9,744 bases of DNA from Nitrosospira sp. (GTDB lineage: Bacteria > Pseudomonadota > Gammaproteobacteria > Burkholderiales > Nitrosomonadaceae), in assembly GCA_030453055.1 (NCBI GenBank), contig JAKDLC010000057.1, positions 1 through 9,744 of the forward strand. The letters are read 5' to 3'. Positions 1 to 5,882 of this stretch are shown here, piece by piece. Numbering within the stretch: the first letter of the stretch is position 1; each line of letters begins with the position of its first letter. Below the pieces are notes generated by a model, which worked only from the letters and a program-made list of their open reading frames with translations, searched no databases and was not told the DNA's origin. A program made the translations under genes and the position numbers.

Positions 1-1
1 G

Positions 2-526
2 GCCGACCAGCTGGAGCCGGTGCAGGCAGCCATCACCCGCCTGCTGCGGCAACGCCACCACCTGGCTAAAACCGCCGACAACGATTTTGATGTGCGCAAC
101 CTCACCGCACTCGTCAGCAAGGCCCTGGAGTTCACTCAGATCATGACCTGGCTGCTGGGCGCCATCGCCTCAGTTTCGCTGCTGGTGGGCGGCATCGGCA
201 TCATGAATATCATGCTGGTGTCGGTGACCGAGCGCACCCGCCAAATCGGTATCCGCATGGCCATCGGCGCCAATCGTCGCGCCATCCTCGCGCAATTTTT
301 GCTGGAGGCGCTGGTAATCTGCATCCTCGGCGGTCTCGCCGGGGTCGCCATTGGCATCGGCGGCGCCTGGGCCGTGAGTCAGGCAGCGGATATGGTGGTG
401 GTGATCACATTCGGCATGGTCGCCCTGGCATTCGCCTTTGCCTCTGCGGTGGGGATATTTTTCGGGTTTTATCCGGCTAGAAAGGCGGCTGCGTTGAAAC
501 CGGTGGAGGCGCTACGGTATGAATAA
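2..526 (+). CDS. MacB-type ABC transporter permease, C-terminal part (5' end outside the window)
   Basis: This is the last 174 or so residues of an inner-membrane permease of the MacB/FtsX family. Such proteins work with an ABC ATPase and often a periplasmic adaptor to export macrolides, peptides or other envelope substrates. The frame is open from base 2 and ends at TAA 524-526. The fragment shows the family's typical end: a first membrane segment (FTQIMTWLLGAIASVSLLVGG), the hallmark GIGIMNIMLVSVTERTRQIG followed by IRMAIGA, a second hydrophobic stretch (LLEALVICILGGLAGVAIGIG), a third (VVITFGMVALAFAFASAVGIF), and the terminal FYPARKAAALKPVEALRYE. That ending is normal for the family, so the C-terminus is complete. 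The ATPase domain and substrate-binding region would lie upstream. Substrate and exact subfamily (MacB itself or a stand-alone permease) cannot be told from this piece, so I give no symbol. Confidence 0.93.
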   Translation, partial: ADQLEPVQAAITRLLRQRHHLAKTADNDFDVRNLTALVSKALEFTQIMTWLLGAIASVSLLVGGIGIMNIMLVSVTERTRQIGIRMAIGANRRAILAQFLLEALVICILGGLAGVAIGIGGAWAVSQAADMVVVITFGMVALAFAFASAVGIFFGFYPARKAAALKPVEALRYE

Positions 527-537
527 AATGGGGTCAG

Positions 538-558
538 ACACGATTATCGTTGTTTTTT
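538..558 (+). terminator. Weak candidate intrinsic terminator after the permease gene
   Basis: ACACGA (538-543) can pair with TCGTTGT (547-553) if one T is bulged, giving a 6-bp stem with a TTA loop, and a run of six T (553-558) follows. It starts 12 bases after the permease stop. The stem is short, so this is a candidate only. Confidence 0.35.
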
Positions 559-598
559 GCAATCCAAATAACCGCCCAATCAGCGTCATTTATGTAAT

Positions 599-635
599 GT
601 GTAGCTTGACACGATACATTTCGCTGGAATAACAT
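599..635 (+). promoter_or_regulatory. Candidate promoter and operator of the higBA pair
   Basis: A perfect -35 hexamer TTGACA lies at 606-611. An 18-base spacer is followed by TAACAT (630-635), which matches the -10 consensus at four of six positions. A GTGT-N6-ACAC inverted repeat (599-602 and 609-612) overlaps the -35 box, where an autorepressing HigA could bind. The -10 is so close to the ATG at 641 that a transcript starting here would be nearly leaderless for higB. Autoregulation by antitoxin is typical of higBA operons; here it is inferred. Confidence 0.4.
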
Positions 636-640
636 CGGCT

Positions 641-931
641 ATGAAGATCAGAAACGTGATCCATAAGGGATTACGCTGATTTATCGAGAATGACGACGCC
701 TCCGGCCTTCAACCGGCGATCATGCCGAAAGTCCGCAAGATCGTTTCATTCCTCCAGGACATGGAGAGAGAGGACGAGTTGCGGACGGTGCCAAACTGGA
801 AAGCCCACCAGCTTACCGGAGACCACAAAGGCACATGGAGTCTATTCGTAACCAAAAATTGGCGCATGATGCTTCGCATCGAGCAAACCGAGGTTGAAAT
901 CATCGACCTCGATTATAAGGACTACCACTAA
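641..931 (+). pseudogene. higB: HigB/RelE-type toxin interrupted by an in-frame stop
   Basis: Read from ATG 641, the frame gives MKIRNVIHKGLR, then TGA at 677-679, then continues in the same frame as FIENDDASGLQPAIMPKVRK and on to the end LDYKDYH, stop TAA 929-931. The full-length product would be about 96 residues, normal for HigB (a ribosome-dependent mRNA endonuclease). Family features are plain: HQLTGDHKGTWSLFV, the NWR motif and a terminal DYKDYH. Relatives usually have Arg at the TGA position (a GLRRF-like run), so one CGA-to-TGA change would explain it. An internal ATG at 722 could make a 69-residue form, but it lacks the N-terminal helix and has no clear Shine-Dalgarno site. I therefore read it as an inactivated toxin. 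A sequencing error or stop readthrough is the alternative. It sits 13 bases before higA, in the usual toxin-first order. Confidence 0.8.
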
Positions 932-944
932 GAGGAGGTGGATT

Positions 945-1277
945 GTGAGCGCAGTACAGGGAATACGCATGAAGAGTCCAGCCCATCCGGGTGGGTTCGT
1001 AAGAACAGAAATCATCGAGCCGCTTGGGCTTTCGGTGACTGGCGCGGCACAGGCCCTAGGGGTGACGCGCCCCGCGCTGTCCGCTTTCCTCAACGAGCGT
1101 GCTTCGCTGTCGTCGGAAATGGCGCTTCGCATCGAGAAAGCTTTTGGTGTCTCGATGGACACGCTCATGCGGATGCAGAACAGTTTTGAGATTGCCCAGG
1201 CCCGCAAGCGTGAGAAAGATATCAAGGTATCACCTTTTCACGCGAAGCCGGGGAACCCGCCGCGTTCAGAAATCTAA
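945..1277 (+). CDS. higA: HigA-type antitoxin, XRE-family DNA-binding protein
   Basis: The product (110 residues) is the antitoxin partner of HigB. It neutralises the toxin by direct binding and represses the shared promoter. The GTG start at 945 is chosen because a near-perfect Shine-Dalgarno AGGAGG (933-938) ends six bases before it; a shorter form from ATG 969 would begin MKSPAHPGG, also common in the family. After the HPGGFVRTEIIEPLGLS signature, a helix-turn-helix covers about residues 29-52 (SVTGAAQALGVTRPALSAFL), followed by NERASLSSEMALRIEKAFG and a charged tail AQARKREKDIK. No key residue seems missing, and the frame is intact although the neighbouring toxin is broken. The gene may persist as a solitary regulator or as protection against a related toxin elsewhere; that is inference. 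Confidence 0.9.
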   Translation: MSAVQGIRMKSPAHPGGFVRTEIIEPLGLSVTGAAQALGVTRPALSAFLNERASLSSEMALRIEKAFGVSMDTLMRMQNSFEIAQARKREKDIKVSPFHAKPGNPPRSEI

Positions 1278-1396
1278 GTAGCTGACTTTAAGCCGATACA
1301 GGCGCTGCAGTTTGACCGAAATTAACTCAACGAACGTTCGATATCCACTGTGAGACTAAGGATAAAAGACACGTCTTATGAGAAAGAACCGTGGTC

Positions 1397-1436
1397 TGTT
1401 CCCGTTACTTCGTTACTTCGTGTCCCCGTTACTTCG
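1397..1436. repeat. Short 8/16-bp repeat block between higA and the membrane protein gene
   Basis: The octamer TTACTTCG occurs at 1405-1412, 1413-1420 and 1429-1436. It alternates with TGTTCCCG (1397-1404) and TGTCCCCG (1421-1428), so a 16-bp unit TGTYCCCGTTACTTCG appears twice 24 bp apart with one mismatch. The block is in the 1278-1450 gap, which otherwise holds only a 10-bp palindrome CGAACGTTCG (1331-1340) and no gene I can support. Confidence 0.6.
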
Positions 1437-1450
1437 CTTTCGACATTGGC

Positions 1451-1993
1451 CTAGCCCGAGGCGCACGACCCCCGAACCTTAACAGGAGATTTCACCTTGG
1501 TAGGGAATGGGATATCCTCGTCAGGAGTCGGATTATCTGAAGATGCTTGTTCAGTAGGCCATACTACCCTCCCTACATCTTGGGTAATTGCCAATGAACG
1601 AAAGAGACAATATATTGAAGTCACCATGCAAATCCCAGTGTTGATTATTAGAAAGTTTATTATAATGGCATCATTGTCACTCCTTGCTGCGAAAGCCAGT
1701 AGGGTATTGGTCGCTGCAACGAGGAGAAGAATAATTGAGAGATTACCGTAAAGGTTCCCTCGCATTACGAAATAATGGACCTTATTCTTATCAGCCCTCA
1801 TTATTTCAACGAGCCTCCGCCGTATGGCTTTCTGTTTATCTGACCGCTCAGTTAGAAATCCTAATAGGGCATTCTTAGTCTTGCCAAATACAAGGCTTAT
1901 CCATCCTGTTAATATCTGAGAAATTACCCCACCAATAATCATTACAATTAGTCCGGAGGGGGATATGATGGTTGCCCATAGAGTGTCAAACAT
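1451..1993 (-). CDS. Uncharacterised three-helix membrane protein
   Basis: I do not recognise this 180-residue protein. It is probably real: the frame is long for its AT-rich sequence, the composition is protein-like, and the ATG at 1991-1993 follows an AGGAG Shine-Dalgarno site with a six-base spacer. Three hydrophobic segments are visible: about residues 9-36 (with IVMIIGGVISQILTGWISLV), 83-103 (LSIILLLVAATNTLLAF) and 109-131 (AIIINFLIINTGICMVTSIYCLF). Between the first two lies a basic cytoplasmic-looking stretch, TERSDKQKAIRRRLVEIMRADKN in two parts (residues 48-57 and 58-70). The tail (about 145-180) is polar and proline-rich. It converges with higA from the other side and is clearly AT-richer than the flanking glmS and permease genes, which suggests acquisition by transfer. 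No function can be assigned. Confidence 0.72.
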   Translation of the reverse strand: MFDTLWATIISPSGLIVMIIGGVISQILTGWISLVFGKTKNALLGFLTERSDKQKAIRRRLVEIMRADKNKVHYFVMRGNLYGNLSIILLLVAATNTLLAFAARSDNDAIIINFLIINTGICMVTSIYCLFRSLAITQDVGRVVWPTEQASSDNPTPDEDIPFPTKVKSPVKVRGSCASG

Positions 1994-2039
1994 GGTTGGC
2001 TCCTGATGAGTTGACTGCTCGAGATAATATCGTGTTTTT

Positions 2040-2267
2040 TTACCAACACTCAGGGAGCCTAATAGTTTTACCGAAAATTTGTCCTACGGTACCCTTCGCT
2101 ATGGCGGTGGACGTTCCCTCTATACCCCTTGCTCGCCCAAACCGGATATCAACCATGCGTACTACTACTATTAGAGCTATGGGAAGAACGGGAACCCAGA
2201 CATCTTTTGCATCACGAAAGACCCAAACTACTAACCGACGAATCCAATTTATTGATTTACTCCACCG
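2040..2267 (-). pseudogene. Possible 5'-truncated gene remnant between glmS and the membrane protein gene
   Basis: On the minus strand, a frame different from glmS is open for 75 codons from 2267 to the TAA at 2040-2042. It overlaps the last codons of glmS and crosses the whole glmS-to-membrane-protein gap. The translation has a protein-like look: a basic aromatic start (WIRRLVVWVFRDAKD), a hydrophobic stretch VWVPVLPIALIVVV, then RMVDIRFGRARGIEG, and an end at RLPECW. The only ATG (2154-2156) comes after the hydrophobic stretch, has no Shine-Dalgarno site and would give 38 residues. There is no ATG, GTG or TTG further upstream before the TGA at 2268-2270. It may be the tail of a gene whose start was lost, lying 46 bases upstream of the membrane protein gene. 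Chance openness is quite possible. Confidence 0.25.
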
Positions 2268-2295
2268 TCACCGATTTCGCCAGATTCCGCGGCTT
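2257..2295 (-). other. Conserved glmS 3' end, candidate attTn7 target
   Basis: The final glmS codons encode [12 protein letters not shown], the segment whose DNA is recognised by TnsD of Tn7-like transposons in other bacteria; insertion there occurs about 25 bp beyond the stop. The protein-level match to the conserved target is good. I see no Tn7-type ends (TGT...ACA with internal repeats) in the region beyond, so this is an apparently unoccupied site, or one whose element has gone. Confidence 0.5.
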
Positions 2296-4101
2296 ATCGA
2301 CATCCGTGCCTTTTTGCAAGGCAACATGATAAGCAAGTAATTGCAGGGGGATGGTGTGGAGGATGGGACTGAGCGACCCGGCATGTTCCGCCAGGCGGAT
2401 GACATGAACGCCTTCACTTTCCTGCATGCGGGAATCGGCATCGGCAAAAACATACAGTTCCCCGCCGCGCGCACGGACTTCCTGCAAATTAGATTTGAGT
2501 TTTTCCAGCAGCGCATCGTTGGGGGCGATGGCGACCACCGGCATATCCTTGTCCACCAGCGCAAGCGGGCCGTGCTTCAGTTCTCCGGCGGCGTAGGCTT
2601 CGGCGTGGATGTAAGAAATTTCCTTGAGTTTGAGCGCGCCTTCCATGGCAATGGGGTAATGCATGCCCCGCCCGAGGAATAAAGCATGGTTTTTTTGAGC
2701 AAATCCTTCGGCCCAAGCCTTGACCTGAGGCTCCACTTGCAACGCACGCTGTAGCGCAACGGGCAAATGCCGCAGCGCGACAATCATTTCACGTTCGCCC
2801 TCGCCGGTTAACTTGCCGCGCAGTTTCGCCAACGTCATGACAAGCAGCATGAGCGCCGCCAATTGGGTGGTGAATGCCTTGGTGGACGCGACGCCGATCT
2901 CCGGGCCGGCGCGGGTGAGAAAGCGCAGATCGGTCTGCCGCACCAGGGCGCTTTCGGCTACGTTGCAAATGGCAAGACTGTAACGATGGCCCAACGACTT
3001 GGCGTAGGTGAGCGCAGCCAGGGTGTCGGCTGTCTCTCCCGATTGTGAAACTCCCACCACCAGCGCGTTGGGGTTGGCGACCGGCTCACGATAGCGGTAT
3101 TCACTGGCGATCTCGACATTACAAGTCAACCCCGCGAGCGTTTCCAGCCAGTAGCGGGCGACCAGTCCCGCATGGTAGCTGGTTCCACAGGCGAGTATCA
3201 GAACGCCATCGGTCTTCTTGAAAATATCTTCCGCTTCGCTGCCAAACAGCCGTGGGGAAATAGACTGGGCGTTGAGCACCATTTCCAGCGTATTCGCCAC
3301 GACCCCGGGCTGCTCGAATATTTCCTTCTGCATGAAATGGGCATAGGGTCCCATATCCACGGCTTCGTTGGTCAATTCACTTTCGTGCACGGCACGCACC
3401 ACGTCCTTGCGCGCACCGTCATGCAGATTGACAATGCGATAGCCGTCACGGCGCAGCTCGGCCACATCGCCTTCTTCCAGATAGATCATATGCTTGGTCA
3501 CCTGCAACAAAGCGGACGCGTCGGAGGCGGCATAGTTGCCCGATTCGCTCAGCCCCAATAACAGCGGCGCGCCGTTGCGAGACACAACGATACGCTCCGG
3601 GTGCGCTTCTTCCATTACGGCGATGGCGTAAGCGCCTTGCAACTCACCCACCGAACGGCACACCGCTTCGAATAGATCCGGGGTTTCATTCAGCTTGGAG
3701 GTGATGAGGTGAGCGATAACTTCGGTGTCGGTGTCGGAAACGAATTTAAATCCCGCATTCTGCAAACGCTGTCGCAATGCCTCGTGATTTTCGATGATGC
3801 CGTTATGCACCACCGCCACTTTCGAAATTTCTCCGGAAAAATGCGGATGGGCGTTGCGCTCGGAAGGCGCGCCGTGAGTCGCCCAGCGGGTGTGGGCGAT
3901 GCCGACCTCCCCATGAAAATCCTGCTCGTCCGCAAGTTTGCCCAGTTCCGCAACCCGCCCGGTGGTGCGTAGTCTGTGCAATCCCCCATTCATCAGGGCA
4001 AGTCCGGCGGAGTCATAGCCACGGTATTCGAGACGGCGCAAACCCTCCAGCAGAGTGGGAACGATATCCCTTTTAGCTACTGCACCGACTATTCCACACA
4101 T
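2257..4101 (-). CDS. glmS: Glutamine--fructose-6-phosphate aminotransferase (isomerizing)
   Basis: GlmS makes glucosamine-6-phosphate from fructose-6-phosphate and glutamine in the cytoplasm, the first committed step to UDP-N-acetylglucosamine. The 614 residues fit the family (about 609 in E. coli). The N-terminal class II amidotransferase domain starts with [10 protein letters not shown], where Cys2 is the nucleophile after Met removal, and contains EYRGYDSAG (25-33), HTRWATHG (70-77) and HNGIIENH (99-106). Two SIS sugar-isomerase domains follow: CGTSYHAG (305-312), SQSGETADT (352-360), [13 protein letters not shown] (401-413), then [15 protein letters not shown] (501-515). The end, [13 protein letters not shown], is canonical. 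The ATG is preceded by GAGGAA about nine bases away. glmS follows glmU with a 67-base gap, so the two are probably co-transcribed. I see no glmS ribozyme core in that gap, as expected outside Firmicutes. Confidence 0.98.
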   Translation of the reverse strand: MCGIVGAVAKRDIVPTLLEGLRRLEYRGYDSAGLALMNGGLHRLRTTGRVAELGKLADEQDFHGEVGIAHTRWATHGAPSERNAHPHFSGEISKVAVVHNGIIENHEALRQRLQNAGFKFVSDTDTEVIAHLITSKLNETPDLFEAVCRSVGELQGAYAIAVMEEAHPERIVVSRNGAPLLLGLSESGNYAASDASALLQVTKHMIYLEEGDVAELRRDGYRIVNLHDGARKDVVRAVHESELTNEAVDMGPYAHFMQKEIFEQPGVVANTLEMVLNAQSISPRLFGSEAEDIFKKTDGVLILACGTSYHAGLVARYWLETLAGLTCNVEIASEYRYREPVANPNALVVGVSQSGETADTLAALTYAKSLGHRYSLAICNVAESALVRQTDLRFLTRAGPEIGVASTKAFTTQLAALMLLVMTLAKLRGKLTGEGEREMIVALRHLPVALQRALQVEPQVKAWAEGFAQKNHALFLGRGMHYPIAMEGALKLKEISYIHAEAYAAGELKHGPLALVDKDMPVVAIAPNDALLEKLKSNLQEVRARGGELYVFADADSRMQESEGVHVIRLAEHAGSLSPILHTIPLQLLAYHVALQKGTDVDKPRNLAKSVTVE

Positions 4102-4168
4102 TGATAGATTTCCTCTTCGCTTCGTTCCGGTGAATTACAAGGTCGAATAGATTCCACCACTTCATATT

Positions 4169-5551
4169 TCATTTTTCGGCCTTCGCTTTTTTAACCGGAC
4201 GCTTCCATCCGTCGATGCTGATTTGTTTGGCGCGTGACAGCGTCAGCGTTTCCGGCGGCGTGTCTTTGGTGATGGTCGAACCGGCGCCAATGGTAGCGCC
4301 CTGCGCCACCGTCACCGGCGCAACCAGTTGCGTGTCGGAGCCGACAAAAACGTTGTCCTCGATGATAGTCTGGTACTTGTTGGCGCCATCGTAGTTGCAG
4401 GTAATCGTCCCGGCGCCGATGTTGACATTTTTACCGACTACGGAGTCACCGATATAACTCAGATGATTTGCCTTGCTGCCGGTGGCAATGGTGCTATTTT
4501 TGACTTCGACGAAATTGCCGATATGGACCTCGTCGGCGAGCCTGGTGCCGGGACGAATGCGGGCGTAAGGGCCAATGCGACAGTTTTCTCCGATTTCCGC
4601 AGCGTCGATCAGACTGAAGGGTGCGATCGCCGACCCGGCTGCAACCTTGACATTTCTCAGTATACTGTGAGCGCCCACTTTCACGCCGTCGCCTAGATGT
4701 ACATGACCCTCGAAAATGCAGTTGATATCTATCTCCACATCCCTGCCGCAGTCAAGTTGACCGCGAATATCGATACGGCACGGGTCTGCCAGCGTCACGC
4801 CCCGCTCCAGTAATTTTGTCGCGAATTCGTTCTGGTAGATACGCTCAAGCGCGGCGAGCTGCGCCTTGCTGTTGACGCCAACGGTTTCCCAGGCATGGTC
4901 CGGCTGCGTGGCTTCTACCTTGACGTCATCCCTGACCGCCATCTCGACAACGTCGGTCAGATAATATTCTTTTTGCGCGTTGTTGTTTTCCAGTTTATGC
5001 AACCAGTCATGGAGATATTCGTTGGGAATAACCATGATGCCGGTATTGATCTCGCGGATTTCGCGCTGGGATTGACTGGCATCTTTTTCCTCGACTATGG
5101 CGGTGATTTTGCCGGTTTCGCTGTTTCGCACGACTCTACCATAGCCGGATGGGTCAGGCAGCTCCACAGTCAGCATACCCAATGTTTTTTCTCCCGCCGC
5201 TGCGATCAGCTTTTTTAACGTTTCAGCGTGGGTCAGCGGCACATCGCCATACAATACGAGCGTCGTGCCATGCCGATCCAGATGCGGCAGCGCTTGCATC
5301 AAGGCATGGCCGGTACCCAGTTGAGGCATCTGTTGCGCCCAGATAAGCGTTGCGTCGTCCATTGCCTGAGGCACAGCCTCGCCGCCGTGTCCGTAGACAA
5401 CACAAATTCGCTGCGGCGACAACGCGCGGGCGGTGTCGAGCACATGCGCCAGCAAGGGCTTGCCCGCCAGCGGATGCAAAACCTTGGGCAGTGCCGAGTT
5501 CATGCGCTTGCCGAGTCCGGCAGCGAGAATGACGATATTCAGTTTAGGCAT
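4169..5551 (-). CDS. glmU: Bifunctional UDP-GlcNAc pyrophosphorylase / glucosamine-1-phosphate acetyltransferase
   Basis: GlmU acetylates glucosamine-1-phosphate with acetyl-CoA and then joins the product to UTP, giving UDP-N-acetylglucosamine for peptidoglycan and lipopolysaccharide. The 460 residues match the family (456 in E. coli). The N-terminal uridyltransferase domain shows LAAGLGKRM (9-17), [12 protein letters not shown] (21-32), QLGTGHA (77-83) and YGDVPL (101-106). From about residue 250 to 430 runs the left-handed beta-helix made of hexapeptide repeats, with the acetyltransferase signature HLSYIGDS (363-370) and CNYDG (385-389). The C-terminus is short and lysine-rich ([11 protein letters not shown]). 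ATG 5549-5551 is preferred; two TTG codons just upstream could add two residues. No good Shine-Dalgarno site precedes it. It is the first gene of a likely glmU-glmS unit, with its promoter probably in the 5552-5882 spacer. Confidence 0.97.
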   Translation of the reverse strand: MPKLNIVILAAGLGKRMNSALPKVLHPLAGKPLLAHVLDTARALSPQRICVVYGHGGEAVPQAMDDATLIWAQQMPQLGTGHALMQALPHLDRHGTTLVLYGDVPLTHAETLKKLIAAAGEKTLGMLTVELPDPSGYGRVVRNSETGKITAIVEEKDASQSQREIREINTGIMVIPNEYLHDWLHKLENNNAQKEYYLTDVVEMAVRDDVKVEATQPDHAWETVGVNSKAQLAALERIYQNEFATKLLERGVTLADPCRIDIRGQLDCGRDVEIDINCIFEGHVHLGDGVKVGAHSILRNVKVAAGSAIAPFSLIDAAEIGENCRIGPYARIRPGTRLADEVHIGNFVEVKNSTIATGSKANHLSYIGDSVVGKNVNIGAGTITCNYDGANKYQTIIEDNVFVGSDTQLVAPVTVAQGATIGAGSTITKDTPPETLTLSRAKQISIDGWKRPVKKAKAEK

Positions 5552-5882
5552 CAACAAAGAGTGATAACGAATCGCGGCCGCGAGTAGTGAGCTTGATGCG
5601 CATCGTTATTGTCGCTTATTGTCCGCGCATGCGCTCCGGGCGACGGGATGTTTGTCTGGCAAAATTTCGATCGGGCCTCAAGCCAGGAAATTGAGTAGGG
5701 CTAATTTATCACATAGCGCGCTCAAAATCCAAGTTAGCGGCTATTGCACTAGCGCGCTACTTCGTGATTTTCCGGCTCCAGGTATGGATAAACGTCACGG
5801 CGTAGTTCTACACCGCACCGGCCCGCTTGCGCTTCGCCCGGTATTTGCGTCCGGTTTGGACGGACATGCCACAGAGAGTATC
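5552..5882. other. Spacer between glmU and the glycosyltransferase gene, palindrome-rich, no gene
   Basis: This 331-base stretch has no frame I can support. Three perfect palindromes lie within 63 bp of each other upstream of glmU: TCGCGGCCGCGA (5572-5583), GATGCGCATC (5595-5604) and GCGCATGCGC (5625-5634). Between the last two, TTATTGTC repeats at 5606-5613 and 5616-5623. Further out, TAGCGCGCT occurs at 5714-5722 and 5750-5758. A CGTCC/GGACG hairpin (5848-5862) lies just beyond the glycosyltransferase stop but has no T run on the minus strand, so it is not a convincing terminator. I could not pick out a convincing glmU promoter by eye. Confidence 0.6.

Noticed and set aside
677..679. TGA in higB as a selenocysteine or programmed readthrough codon
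   Set aside because: No structural cue is visible, the family has Arg at this place, and a single C-to-T change explains it more simply.
1366..1377. AAGAC-AC-GTCTT inverted repeat as a terminator between the converging genes
   Set aside because: The arms are only 5 bp with a 2-base loop, and no T run follows on either strand.
2129..2329. Plus-strand frame ending in a [13 protein letters not shown] sequence
   Set aside because: This is the reverse complement of the conserved glmS 3' end, a frequent spurious annotation.
3172..3561. Open frame on the plus strand inside glmS
   Set aside because: It is antisense to strongly conserved GlmS sequence and has no independent evidence; a compositional shadow. 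The same holds for other antisense frames in glmU, atpD and the glycosyltransferase gene.
4102..4168. glmS ribozyme or riboswitch in the glmU-glmS gap
   Set aside because: The gap is only 67 bases and too short for the ribozyme core, which is known mainly from Firmicutes.
5606..5623. GACAATAA repeats (minus strand), similar to the core of Tn7 end repeats
   Set aside because: Only 8 bp match, the spacing is 10 bp rather than that of TnsB sites, there are no TGT/ACA termini, and the location is upstream of glmU rather than downstream of glmS.
5848..5862. CGTCC/GGACG hairpin as terminator of the glycosyltransferase gene
   Set aside because: The stem is 5 bp and no T run follows in the direction of transcription.
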